Below, in pieces: positions 1 to 7,598 of a stretch of DNA of 12,157 bases (position 1 is the first letter of the stretch; each line of letters opens with the position of its first letter). Origin of the DNA: Bacteroidota bacterium (GTDB taxonomy: Bacteria > Bacteroidota > Bacteroidia > Bacteroidales > UBA10428); the NCBI GenBank assembly GCA_017860375.1, contig JAGDMB010000040.1:1-12157 (forward strand), written 5' to 3'. The notes under the pieces were generated by a model. It had not been told where the DNA came from and ran no database searches. It worked only from the letters and a program-made list of their open reading frames with translations. A program made the position numbers and the translations under genes.

Positions 1-2031
1 AATATCCCTGGCGTACTGGAGGATCTGTCCATCCTCGCCAAGGCTGGCTATCTTCAGGTCGAAGGGTATGCCGCTTTGCTGCGTCCCCTCGATGTCTCCC
101 GGTCCCCTCAGCTTCATATCCATTTCGGCTATGACAAAGCCATCGATTGTGTTTACCATCGTCTCAATCCTTTTCCGCGCTTCCACCGTTTGTTTGTGGG
201 AAGTCATCAGGATGCAGTAGCTCTGGTCGGCACCCCTTCCCACGCGGCCCCTTAGTTGGTGCAGCTGCGACAGGCCAAAGCGCTCGGCGCTTTCGATCAC
301 CATGACCGACGCGTTCGGAATATCGACTCCCACTTCAATTACGGTGGTGGCCACCATGATATGGGCTTTCCCCTGCTGAAAGTATTTCATCGATGCATCC
401 TTATCCTCTGTCTTCAGCTGGCCGTGCACGCATACCACCAGGTACTGCGGGGGAGGGAATGCCCTCACCATGGCTTCGTATCCCGCCTCGAGTGCGATAT
501 AATCAAGTTTTTCGGATTCCTTTATCAGCGGGTATACCACATAGATCTGCCTCCCCAGCCGGATTTGTTCGCGCAGGAAGCCAAACATCACAAGCCTTTT
601 GGATTCGGAATAATGGAGGGTTTTTATGGGTTTTCGTCCCGGCGGCAATTCGTCAATGACTGAAATATCCAGATCGCCGTAAAGCGTCATGGCAAGGGTA
701 CGCGGGATGGGCGTGGCTGTCATCACCAGCACGTGGGGTGGATCCTCGTTCTTTTGCCGCAGGCGGGCACGTTGGGCCACGCCAAACCGGTGCTGTTCGT
801 CAATCACAACCAACCCAAGGTTTTTGAATTGAACCGGATCCTCCAGCAGGGCATGGGTCCCGATCAGTATCTGCAGGTCGCCGGCAGCAAGTTCGGCAAA
901 CAATGCGGTTCTTTCCGCCTTTTTTGTAGAACCGGTCAATAATTTCACATTGACGGAAAGACCTTCAAGAAAATTCGAAATTGTTGCAAAGTGCTGGTTG
1001 GCCAGGATCTCAGTGGGTGCCATCAGGCATGCCTGGTATCCGTTGTCAAGGGCGATCAGCATGGCCATCACTGCCACCAGCGTCTTTCCGCTTCCCACAT
1101 CTCCCTGCAGCAAGCGGTTCATCTGGCGTCCCGATCCCAGGTCTTTGCGGATCTCCCGTATCACCCTCTTCTGGGCTTCCGTGAGCTCAAATGTCAGCTT
1201 TTTATGGTAAAAGTCATTCACGTAATCCCCCACCCGGGCAAATACATGACCTTTTATAGTTTGTTGCTGGCGGTTCTTTTGCCGCAGGATGTTCAACTGG
1301 ATATAAAAAAGTTCCTCGAACTTAAGCCGGTAGGTGGCCTTTTTCAGCTGGTCCTGACCGGTCGGGAAGTGCAGGGCATAAAGGGCTTCGTTAATATCCG
1401 GAAAGTTCAGCCTGCGGATCAGGTAAGAGGGCAGGGTCTCTTCCATTTTTCCGATATGCTGAAACAATCCTGCAATCAACCTCTGGAAGGTTTTCGATGT
1501 GATGAAACTGTTTTTCAGCTTTTCGGTACTGCTGTATTGGGGTTGCAATTTTCCTGAAAAAGTCAGCTCAGTGGTTTCCACCGGATCGACTTCGGGATGG
1601 GCAATTGTGATTCGGTTGTTATAAAGGGAAGGTCGTCCGAAGACGATGTATTCCTTTCCGGCTTCGATGTTTTTGGATACCCAGCTTATTCCCTGGAACC
1701 ACACCAGTTCCATTGTTCCTGTGTCATCGGTAAACCGGGCGACAAGCCTCTGCCTGTATTTTGCTCCTTCGGTGCGGACTCCGGTAATCCGGCCTTTAAG
1801 CTGGATGAACGCGATGCTTGTATTAATTTCTTTGACGGTATAAAACTTCGAGCGGTCGATGTATTTATAGGGGAAAAAATACAAAAGGTCACGGAAGGTC
1901 AGAATGTTCAGTTCCTTTCCCAGCATCTCAGCCCGCTTGGGACCAACCCCTTTCAGGTACTGAATACCGGTTTCCAGGAAATCACGGCTTTCTGCTTTAC
2001 CGGTCGCGGCGTCGGGTATGTTTCTATCCAT
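1..2031 (-). CDS. recG: ATP-dependent DNA helicase RecG (C-terminus cut by window edge)
   Basis: RecG is a superfamily 2 double-stranded DNA translocase that remodels stalled replication forks and branch-migrates Holliday junctions. Seen here: 677 in-frame codons from the ATG at 2031 to the left edge. The N-terminal part has the helix-hairpin-like text 'YLKGVGPKRAEML' (about residues 23-35), followed by the wedge/OB-fold region. The helicase core has Walker A GDVGSGKT (310-317), the DEAH-type box DEQH (411-414), a TATPIPRT-like segment after it, and motif VI QLRGRVGR (592-599). The last visible residues, around 'GQILQYARDI', sit near the normal end of the family, so I estimate only 20-30 residues are missing. 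All motifs fall in one frame, so there is no frameshift. The gene is divergent from the methyltransferase gene. Identity is near certain from motif order and length. Confidence 0.97.
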   Translation of the reverse strand, partial: MDRNIPDAATGKAESRDFLETGIQYLKGVGPKRAEMLGKELNILTFRDLLYFFPYKYIDRSKFYTVKEINTSIAFIQLKGRITGVRTEGAKYRQRLVARFTDDTGTMELVWFQGISWVSKNIEAGKEYIVFGRPSLYNNRITIAHPEVDPVETTELTFSGKLQPQYSSTEKLKNSFITSKTFQRLIAGLFQHIGKMEETLPSYLIRRLNFPDINEALYALHFPTGQDQLKKATYRLKFEELFYIQLNILRQKNRQQQTIKGHVFARVGDYVNDFYHKKLTFELTEAQKRVIREIRKDLGSGRQMNRLLQGDVGSGKTLVAVMAMLIALDNGYQACLMAPTEILANQHFATISNFLEGLSVNVKLLTGSTKKAERTALFAELAAGDLQILIGTHALLEDPVQFKNLGLVVIDEQHRFGVAQRARLRQKNEDPPHVLVMTATPIPRTLAMTLYGDLDISVIDELPPGRKPIKTLHYSESKRLVMFGFLREQIRLGRQIYVVYPLIKESEKLDYIALEAGYEAMVRAFPPPQYLVVCVHGQLKTEDKDASMKYFQQGKAHIMVATTVIEVGVDIPNASVMVIESAERFGLSQLHQLRGRVGRGADQSYCILMTSHKQTVEARKRIETMVNTIDGFVIAEMDMKLRGPGDIEGTQQSGIPFDLKIASLGEDGQILQYARDI

Positions 2032-2061
2032 GGACTGGATTACGAAAATTCGATTAAAAAC

Positions 2062-2069
2062 CGAAGATA
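2062..2069 (-). promoter_or_regulatory. possible -7 element of the recG promoter
   Basis: On the minus strand these bases read TATCTTCG, seven of eight matches to the Bacteroidota -7 consensus TAnnTTTG. The element lies about 30 bp upstream of the recG ATG, which would give a short leader. No clear TTG-type -33 element is found at the usual distance, so this is a weak call. Confidence 0.25.
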
Positions 2070-2138
2070 AGCAATGAAATTCAGGTAGTAAAAAGTTTTT
2101 TTCAATAGGGTAACATGGACAACGAAAAGGGTATTTGT

Positions 2139-2146
2139 TATTTTTA
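2139..2146 (+). promoter_or_regulatory. possible -7 element for the methyltransferase operon
   Basis: These bases read TATTTTTA, seven of eight matches to TAnnTTTG, in the A/T-rich divergent region between recG and the methyltransferase gene. It lies about 55 bp upstream of the chosen ATG. There is no convincing -33 partner, and such matches arise easily in A/T-rich DNA. Confidence 0.2.
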
Positions 2147-2202
2147 CATGCCTTACAGAAATCTGAAAACAAGTTCTGGTGGAGAAAGCAGACATACAAA
2201 AA

Positions 2203-2997
2203 ATGATTCATCCCACCGGTCTGATGATTGCCTGGATGCGGTATTTCTTTGCAGCCCGTCATCGCAAAGGCCACGGTGTTCATTCCCCCTTTGTATTTGA
2301 TTTCATCACATCGGTGCTGAGAGACAACACACGGTATGATGCATACGGTATTACGGAGAAATACAGAAAATCCCTTTTAAAAAACAGATCGCGGATCGCC
2401 GTTACCGATTTCGGGGCCGGTTCGAGGGTTGATCATACCCGGATGCGGTCGGTGGCTCACATTGCCCGGCATACAGCCGTGAACCGAAAATTCGGCCGGT
2501 TGCTGTACCGGATCGCACAGCACTATAAGCCGGAGCGGATTATAGAGCTGGGCACATCACTGGGCATTGGCACACATTATCTGGCGCTTGGAAATCCCGA
2601 TGCAGCCGTAATTTCAATAGAGGCAGATCCGGTGCTTGCGGCTATTGCATCAGAGAATCTGCTCAACCATCGGATAATGAATACAAGGGTGATACACGAC
2701 ACCTTTGATCATGTGCTTCCCTCATTATTACCGTCATCGCCAGGCAAAACATTTGTCTTTATCGATGGTAACCACAGCAAGTCGGCCACCCTGAAGTATG
2801 CGGATTTTTTTCTCTCATCGCTTCCGGACGACAGCCTCATCGTGCTGGATGATATTAACTGGTCAGAGGGTATGAGGCTGGCCTGGAAGGAAATCCGGGG
2901 AAACAAAAAAAGTGCGCTTACCGTTGATCTTTTTCGCATGGGCATTGTTTTTCTGAAGCGCGATTTTTTTAAAGAGAATTATAGAATAAGGTTTTAG
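2203..2997 (+). CDS. class I SAM-dependent methyltransferase, uncharacterised Bacteroidota family
   Basis: Predicted S-adenosylmethionine-dependent methyltransferase of about 264 aa; the substrate is unknown. Seen: an N-terminal GVHSPFVF motif (residues 25-32) and DFGAGSR (69-75), which I recognise as hallmarks of a Bacteroidota family. These are followed by SAM-binding motif I ELGTSLGIG (115-123), an acidic motif II residue in IEAD (139-142), FIDGNHS (186-192) and LDDINW (215-220). The last two resemble the Methyltransf_24 / O-methyltransferase pattern. No signal peptide or membrane segment is evident, so it is probably cytoplasmic. The start is uncertain: an in-frame GTG at 2179 would add eight residues, and an ATG at 2224 would remove seven. 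I prefer the ATG at 2203 because A-rich bases precede it. It is followed after 48 bp by an ABC ATPase on the same strand. Fold assignment is strong; function is unassigned. Confidence 0.88.
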   Translation: MIHPTGLMIAWMRYFFAARHRKGHGVHSPFVFDFITSVLRDNTRYDAYGITEKYRKSLLKNRSRIAVTDFGAGSRVDHTRMRSVAHIARHTAVNRKFGRLLYRIAQHYKPERIIELGTSLGIGTHYLALGNPDAAVISIEADPVLAAIASENLLNHRIMNTRVIHDTFDHVLPSLLPSSPGKTFVFIDGNHSKSATLKYADFFLSSLPDDSLIVLDDINWSEGMRLAWKEIRGNKKSALTVDLFRMGIVFLKRDFFKENYRIRF

Positions 2998-3045
2998 TTG
3001 TTTGGTGAAGAATATTACTTTTATACAAAATTTCAAACCCCGTCC

Positions 3046-3753
3046 ATGGAAAAGATCATAACGTTAAAGGATATTGTAAAGAATTATTTTCTGGGCACGC
3101 AGGTCGTTCCGGCTCTCCGGTCCATTTCGCTGGACATCGGAAGGAACGAATACGTCGCCATCATGGGCCCGTCGGGTTCGGGAAAATCAACATTGATGAA
3201 CCTTATAGGCTGTCTCGATACCACCACTTCCGGAACCTATATCCTGAACCAGAAAGATGTAAGCAAACTCGATGACAACCAGCTGGCGGATATCCGGAAC
3301 AAAGAGATCGGATTTGTTTTTCAAACCTTTAACCTTCTGCCCCGCTACACAGCGGTTGAGAACGTGATGCTGCCGCTGGTATATGCCGGTTTCTCTAAAA
3401 ACGAGAGGCTGGAAAGGGCAAAGGAAATGCTGGTCACGGTTGGCCTCGAAGACCGTATGGAACACCGTCCCAACGAGTTGTCCGGCGGTCAGCGTCAACG
3501 GGTCGCCCTGGCCAGGGCCATGATCAATCATCCTTCCATCATCCTGGCCGACGAGCCGACCGGTAATCTCGATTCCAAAACTTCCGAAGACATCATGCTT
3601 CTGTTTGACGAGATCCACCAGCGTGGCAATACCATTATTCTGGTGACCCACGAGGAAAGCATTGCCCGTCATGCTCACCGGAACATCCGGTTACTCGATG
3701 GCCATATTGAATACGACCGGATCATAGAACAAACCATGATCGTCAACAACTAA
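3046..3753 (+). CDS. ABC transporter ATP-binding protein, MacB/LolD type
   Basis: Nucleotide-binding subunit of an ABC transporter of the MacB/LolD/FtsE-like class; in that class it powers a permease acting on lipoproteins, peptides or antibiotics at the inner membrane. A complete 235-aa ATPase is visible: Walker A GPSGSGKST (41-49), Q-loop Q93 in FVFQTFNLLPR, signature LSGGQ (145-149), Walker B IILADE (165-170), the D-loop region after GNLD, and switch H202 in LVTHEE. Length and the 'FNLLPR' and 'LADEPTGNLD' wording fit this subfamily. The frame is open upstream to a TTG at 2998, but the ATG at 3046 puts the protein at family length. No FtsX/MacB-type permease gene is in the window, so substrate and partner cannot be given. 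The adenosyltransferase gene follows after 14 bp, so the two are probably cotranscribed. Confidence 0.93.
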   Translation: MEKIITLKDIVKNYFLGTQVVPALRSISLDIGRNEYVAIMGPSGSGKSTLMNLIGCLDTTTSGTYILNQKDVSKLDDNQLADIRNKEIGFVFQTFNLLPRYTAVENVMLPLVYAGFSKNERLERAKEMLVTVGLEDRMEHRPNELSGGQRQRVALARAMINHPSIILADEPTGNLDSKTSEDIMLLFDEIHQRGNTIILVTHEESIARHAHRNIRLLDGHIEYDRIIEQTMIVNN

Positions 3754-3767
3754 CCGGTTCAGCGGTT

Positions 3768-4316
3768 ATGAAAATATATACCCGTTCGGGCGATAACGGA
3801 ACCACCTCACTGGTAGGGGGTAAAAGAGTATCCAAATCAAATCTTCGCATTGAAGCCTATGGCACGGTGGATGAACTGATATGCCATATTGGCCTGTTGC
3901 GCGATCAGGTCTTACCGGAAAACTACCGGCAATGGCTGATCCGGATACAGGACCGGTTAATGGTCTGTGCGGCAATCCTGGCATCGGACTGTGAGGACTG
4001 CCGGGTGAAAATTCCCGAAATAAATTCCTCCGATATACAGGGGCTTGAAGATGCCATCGATACCATGGAGAAGGAGTTGCCTGCACTGACGTCCTTTGTT
4101 CTTCCCGGGGGTCATACCGTAAGTTCTTTCGCGCATATAGCCCGCACGGTGTGCCGGAGAGCAGAGCGAAGAATTGTTGACCTGTCCGCGAAACATTTTG
4201 TGCCCGATAACGTATTGCAGTATATTAACCGGTTGTCGGATTTTTTATTTGTATTTTCCAGGAAATTACTTATTGATAATCAAGGAATTGAGTTAAAATG
4301 GAACAATGGTGCATAG
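3768..4316 (+). CDS. pduO: cob(I)yrinic acid a,c-diamide adenosyltransferase, PduO type
   Basis: Transfers the 5'-deoxyadenosyl group of ATP to cob(I)alamin or a corrinoid precursor, making coenzyme B12 for enzymes such as methylmalonyl-CoA mutase; cytoplasmic. The 182-aa protein matches the PduO/MmaB family along its length. It has the N-terminal ATP-binding loop TRSGDNGTTSL (5-15), the EAYGTVDEL segment (29-37) with D35, F110 before LPGG (112-115), and the HIARTVCRRAER helix (123-134) with R126. D35, F110 and R126 sit where the family's conserved salt-bridge pair and cobalamin-proximal Phe are known. The C-terminal YINRLSDFLFVFSR helix is also typical. It is not the unrelated P-loop CobA/CobO type. 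It starts 14 bp after the ABC ATPase stop, which suggests cotranscription. No other B12 gene is in the window. Confidence 0.94.
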   Translation: MKIYTRSGDNGTTSLVGGKRVSKSNLRIEAYGTVDELICHIGLLRDQVLPENYRQWLIRIQDRLMVCAAILASDCEDCRVKIPEINSSDIQGLEDAIDTMEKELPALTSFVLPGGHTVSSFAHIARTVCRRAERRIVDLSAKHFVPDNVLQYINRLSDFLFVFSRKLLIDNQGIELKWNNGA

Positions 4317-4332
4317 TTTAACTATATTTTTC

Positions 4333-4340
4333 TATATTTG
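4333..4340 (+). promoter_or_regulatory. Bacteroidota -7 promoter element for the DUF2795 gene
   Basis: These bases read TATATTTG, an exact match to the Bacteroidota -7 consensus TAnnTTTG, in the A/T-rich gap between the adenosyltransferase gene and the DUF2795 gene. It would place the transcript start near 4346, giving a leader of roughly 35-40 nt before the ATG at 4383. The -33 TTG element is not obvious at the expected spacing. This suggests the small gene has its own transcript. Confidence 0.55.
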
Positions 4341-4382
4341 CACGATTTTTGAAAAAAGACCGTACTTAAACTAAACCAAATT

Positions 4383-4604
4383 ATGTATTGGACACTGGAA
4401 TTAGCTTCAAAACTCGAGGATGCTCCCTGGCCGGCAACCAAAGAGGAACTAATTGACTTTGCAATACGATCCGGTGCACCCCTCGAAGTCATTGAAAACC
4501 TTCAGGAAATGGAAGACGAGGGTGAGATTTATGAAAGTATTGAAGATATCTGGCCTGATTATCCAAGCAAGGATGACTTCTTCTTCAATGAGGATGAATA
4601 TTAG
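4383..4604 (+). CDS. DUF2795 domain-containing small acidic protein
   Basis: Small conserved protein of 73 aa with no known function. The core from APWPATKEELIDFAIRSG (14-31) through the segment ending IYESIEDIWPDYP (49-61) matches my memory of the DUF2795 pattern: a tryptophan-proline, then a helix with 'TKEEL', then 'Y.SIEDIWP'. It is strikingly acidic, with 22 Asp/Glu against 4 Lys/Arg, and ends in an acidic and aromatic tail (DDFFFNEDEY). There is no signal peptide or membrane segment, so it is probably cytoplasmic. It has its own likely promoter at 4333-4340 and converges on the ostA-like gene, with 33 bp between the stop codons. The ATG at 4383 follows A/T-rich bases with no Shine-Dalgarno sequence. 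Coding potential is well supported; its role is unknown. Confidence 0.88.
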   Translation: MYWTLELASKLEDAPWPATKEELIDFAIRSGAPLEVIENLQEMEDEGEIYESIEDIWPDYPSKDDFFFNEDEY

Positions 4605-4637
4605 AACCTGTCCTTGTCATAGGCAGGATTCGAAACA

Positions 4638-6242
4638 CTAATCTCCCATTCTCACTTTCAGCCGTTTATCCTGCATTCCCTGTTTCTGAATTTCCGGTTC
4701 TTCTTTCCAGATAAATATATCCTCCTGTTTCAGCGGTCGTGCCTCCACCTGCCAATGGAAATCCTTTAAAAGCAGTTCTTCTTTCGGCGCCAGTTCCAGC
4801 GGATAAAGAACGGCCGAGGGTTGTTTTAAAAACCGGATCTCTTCGAGCTTTTTGTTGGTCATGAAGATGACCAGGTCGGAGCTTTCGGCTTTGTTTACGC
4901 CAATATAGGTATCTTCATCTTTTGCATACCAGATCGTCTGGCCGTTGCCGTATACATTGATCTTGTACAGTTCATTATTGCGGAAATGGCAGATCATAGT
5001 TTTCCCTTTTACCTGGTTGAAACGGGATGTATCGTCCTGGTTTATAATAAACGCGGTTCGCTGCATGCGCAATTGGTATACCTGCCGGTTTCTTAGTTGT
5101 ATTTCAATATATTCGGCAGAGAGCTGGTAATCCCCCGACCACAGCACCGGTTCATGAAAGAAACGCAGGAGGGAATCGGAAGAAGAATAGTACATGGAAT
5201 CGCATTTGCCCTGAAGATCGGTCTTGAACATTTTCACCCGGTAATATAACCGCAGTTCTTTCTTTCCGAGGCTGTCGGGTTCAGACCGCAATGTATCCGC
5301 ATGCACATAGATGGAGTCGTCTTCGGTAACATAAATCATCAATGCACTGTCCGTCAGGAGGGCGGTCTCGTTAATTTCGTTCATTTTTGCATAATTCCCG
5401 CGCAGGATGATGTTCTGTTCCTTATCCACGAGCTGGATATTGGAATAGGCTTCACCGTGACCGGTTTCTCTCTCATAATAAAGGCTGTCTCCGGTAAGGG
5501 TCTGATTGCGGTTTTCAATCCTTGCATTCTTTTTCAGCATGGAAACATTCGTTTCCGTATTGTACCAGCCTCTCTCGCAGTATATGGTGTTGCTGTCGCT
5601 GATGATACGGGTGGGACCAATAAAATAAGCCGTATTGGAGACAGTATTGTACTTAAGGGTATCGGAATAGATCGTGTAATCGGGATTTTCAACCACCACA
5701 CTGTCCCTGAACTGGTAAGTGTTCTGGCGCGAATAATAATAGCCCACACGGCTTCTCAGCTTGTTCTGTCCGCTGATGATATCCGCATGACTGGGATAGT
5801 ACCCGTAATTGTTATGCAGATCGTAATCGACGGCCTGGCTTGTAAGGCTTGTGGAACTGCTTAAAAGCCGCACATTTTTACGGATTTTGGCCAGGCGCGT
5901 ATTCCCGTCATAATACAAATAATCGCCGTAGATCTGCACCGAATCACCCTGGATGATGTGCACATTTTCAAAAGCTTCCAGTGAATTTGCCGACGCATAA
6001 AAATACGCACTGTCACAATACATGACGGTGTTCCGGTGACGAAAAACCACGTGATTGATCAGGCGGTAAGCGCCGCTGGCAATATTCCTATCGTACAGGA
6101 TGTCTTCGGCATCGTATTCGATCTGCTGGGGCTCCTGGGCAATGGCACTATTCTGACCGGTGTTCAGCAAGGACAGCAGCGTGAAGAGGAACAGTCCGGT
6201 TTTTTGCCGCCGTATCCGGAATATAAAACGGTCATCCTGCAT
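4638..6242 (-). CDS. OstA-like protein (LPS transport, LptA/OstA family)
   Basis: 534-aa secreted protein with OstA/LptA-like domains, the family whose beta-jellyroll modules carry lipopolysaccharide across the periplasm to the outer membrane. Seen: an N-terminal signal peptide, with basic residues at 9-14, a hydrophobic stretch at about 16-28, and a likely signal peptidase I site after A35 (AIA-Q). Repeated OstA-type strands follow: 'CDSAYFYAS', 'IIQGDSVQIYGDYLYYDG', and a second set around 'YSDTLKYNTVSNTAYFIGP' and 'LTGDSLYYERETG'. This fits the OstA_2-type domains of large Bacteroidota proteins (PF13100 from memory). The C-terminal third is less clear. It is the last gene of the guaB operon, 6 bp after the SurA-type gene, which fits a joint role in outer-membrane assembly. 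No LptD-like barrel is visible, so it is a soluble or peripheral component and not the translocon itself. Confidence 0.88.
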   Translation of the reverse strand: MQDDRFIFRIRRQKTGLFLFTLLSLLNTGQNSAIAQEPQQIEYDAEDILYDRNIASGAYRLINHVVFRHRNTVMYCDSAYFYASANSLEAFENVHIIQGDSVQIYGDYLYYDGNTRLAKIRKNVRLLSSSTSLTSQAVDYDLHNNYGYYPSHADIISGQNKLRSRVGYYYSRQNTYQFRDSVVVENPDYTIYSDTLKYNTVSNTAYFIGPTRIISDSNTIYCERGWYNTETNVSMLKKNARIENRNQTLTGDSLYYERETGHGEAYSNIQLVDKEQNIILRGNYAKMNEINETALLTDSALMIYVTEDDSIYVHADTLRSEPDSLGKKELRLYYRVKMFKTDLQGKCDSMYYSSSDSLLRFFHEPVLWSGDYQLSAEYIEIQLRNRQVYQLRMQRTAFIINQDDTSRFNQVKGKTMICHFRNNELYKINVYGNGQTIWYAKDEDTYIGVNKAESSDLVIFMTNKKLEEIRFLKQPSAVLYPLELAPKEELLLKDFHWQVEARPLKQEDIFIWKEEPEIQKQGMQDKRLKVRMGD

Positions 6243-6248
6243 AGGGAA

Positions 6249-7592
6249 TCAGGATTTCAGCCATCCTTTTATAGTGAATTTGCAGCTGCGGTATTCCGGA
6301 TCAATCCGGATAAAGGTTGTTTGTATTTTCTCTTCCACCCATTTATTCACTATTTCGATCTGTTTTTTCTGTCCGGCCATTTCCTTCAGCTGGTTAAAAT
6401 CGTCTTCAGGGTTTGCGACATGAGGACTGGTGCGTTTTTTAAGCAGCAGCACCTTAATTACAGGTTTCCCTTTTGTATCCATCGTTGAATAGGGTGCTGA
6501 GATATCGCCAACATTCATGTTTTTGATGATCGCGTAATCGCGGCTGTCCAAATCATCTGTTTTCCACCGCGCTCCTCCTCTCGGATTCACCACCTGGCCT
6601 CCGTTGATTTTGCTATCCGTATCTTCTGAGTACAGCATGGCAGCCTGTTCAAAGGTGAGCGAATCAGACCGGATCAGGAACAAAATGCTGTCAACCCGGG
6701 CAAGGGCTTCCTTTTCTTCCACTAAAGTGATCTTTGGTTTCATAAGGATATGCCGGGTTTGAACGCGGTCTTCTGTGCGGTCAATGCATTGAATGATATG
6801 ATAACCAAAAGAAGATTCGACAATTTTGGAAACCGATCCCTTTTTCAGTCCGAATGCTGCTTTGGCATATTCAGGGTCAAGCTCGGCTTTGGCAGACCAA
6901 CCGACATCCCCTCCGCGTGTGGCCGTTCCGGGATCCTCAGAGTACAAAACTGCCAGGGTGGCAAAGTTCTCGCCGTCAAGGATGCGCTGCCTGATGGCAA
7001 GCAGTTTTTCGCGCATTTCAAATACCGCTTTTTCACCGTATTTGGGATAAACGGATATCTGGCTGAACTCTATTTCCGATTCAATATAAGGGATCTCAGA
7101 CTGGGGGAGCGATTTGTAAAAGCTTTTCACTTCAGAAGGGGTAACGGAAATGCTGCCGGTCAATTCATTTCTCATCTTGTCTGTCAGCATTTGCTCGCGA
7201 ATGGCATCCCTGAAATCTTCCTTGATTTCAAGGGTTGACTTCTTGAAATAGTCTTCCAGCTTCTGTTCTGATCCTATCATGTTCACAAAATACCGCATGC
7301 GCTCATCTAGTGCAACGTCGACCTGCGATTCCAGTATTTCGATACTGTCCACTTCCGCCTGGTTGAGCAGCAGTTTTTGAATCAGCAATTGTTCAAAGAT
7401 CTGGCAACGGGTTTCGGACGTGGCTTTCTCACCCTGGGCGATGAGTTGATAATACTGCCCCTCCACATCCGAATACAGGATTCTTTTGTCCCCCACAACG
7501 GCAATAACCTGGTCAATCACCCTGGGCTGACTTTTGGCTGCACCTACACATAAAACGATCAGGAGAGCAAGGAATAGATTTCTTTTATTCAT
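6249..7592 (-). CDS. surA: SurA-type periplasmic peptidylprolyl isomerase / chaperone
   Basis: Periplasmic chaperone with peptidyl-prolyl cis-trans isomerase domains that escorts unfolded outer-membrane proteins. The 447-aa protein has a signal peptide (MNKRNLFLALLIVLCVGAAKS, cleaved near residue 21). A SurA N-terminal helical region follows (about 23-170), beginning with 'VIDQVIAVVGDKRILYSDVE', the usual SurA opening. Parvulin domain 1 spans about 173-272, with YSEDPGTATRGGDVGW (217-232) and FGYHIIQ (262-268). Parvulin domain 2 starts near 277 with TRHILMKP and has the YSEDTDSKINGGQV segment, but the closing 'GYHI' motif is replaced by a KGKPVIKVLLL-like stretch. The C-terminal helix is around VNKWVEEKIQTTF. 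It is cotranscribed with its neighbours, with 6 bp gaps on both sides. Length and order fit SurA (E. coli SurA is about 430 aa). Confidence 0.92.
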   Translation of the reverse strand: MNKRNLFLALLIVLCVGAAKSQPRVIDQVIAVVGDKRILYSDVEGQYYQLIAQGEKATSETRCQIFEQLLIQKLLLNQAEVDSIEILESQVDVALDERMRYFVNMIGSEQKLEDYFKKSTLEIKEDFRDAIREQMLTDKMRNELTGSISVTPSEVKSFYKSLPQSEIPYIESEIEFSQISVYPKYGEKAVFEMREKLLAIRQRILDGENFATLAVLYSEDPGTATRGGDVGWSAKAELDPEYAKAAFGLKKGSVSKIVESSFGYHIIQCIDRTEDRVQTRHILMKPKITLVEEKEALARVDSILFLIRSDSLTFEQAAMLYSEDTDSKINGGQVVNPRGGARWKTDDLDSRDYAIIKNMNVGDISAPYSTMDTKGKPVIKVLLLKKRTSPHVANPEDDFNQLKEMAGQKKQIEIVNKWVEEKIQTTFIRIDPEYRSCKFTIKGWLKS

Positions 7593-7598
7593 GGTACT

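Noticed and set aside
1597..2070. Plus-strand open frame of 157 codons opposite the recG start, and similar frames over 256-1557
   Set aside because: They lie antisense to recG, whose helicase motifs are continuous on the minus strand; their translations show no recognisable family.
3016..3023. TACTTTTA, a seven-of-eight match to the -7 consensus before the ABC ATPase gene
   Set aside because: A/T-rich 48-bp gap, no -33 partner at proper spacing; transcription from the methyltransferase gene is the simpler explanation.
2998..3045. TTG-started 16-codon extension of the ABC ATPase
   Set aside because: The ATG at 3046 gives the usual family length, and the extension (FGEEYYFYTKF...) has no counterpart in the family as I know it.
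2179..4604. Methyltransferase, ATPase, adenosyltransferase and small acidic protein as a novel defence island
   Set aside because: No nuclease, toxin, restriction or phage-related gene is present; the ABC ATPase and adenosyltransferase are ordinary housekeeping types and base composition looks like the neighbours.
4607..4627. Bulged hairpin CCTGTCC/GGCAGG between the convergent DUF2795 and ostA-like genes as a terminator
   Set aside because: Only six pairs with a bulge, and no T-run on either strand after it.
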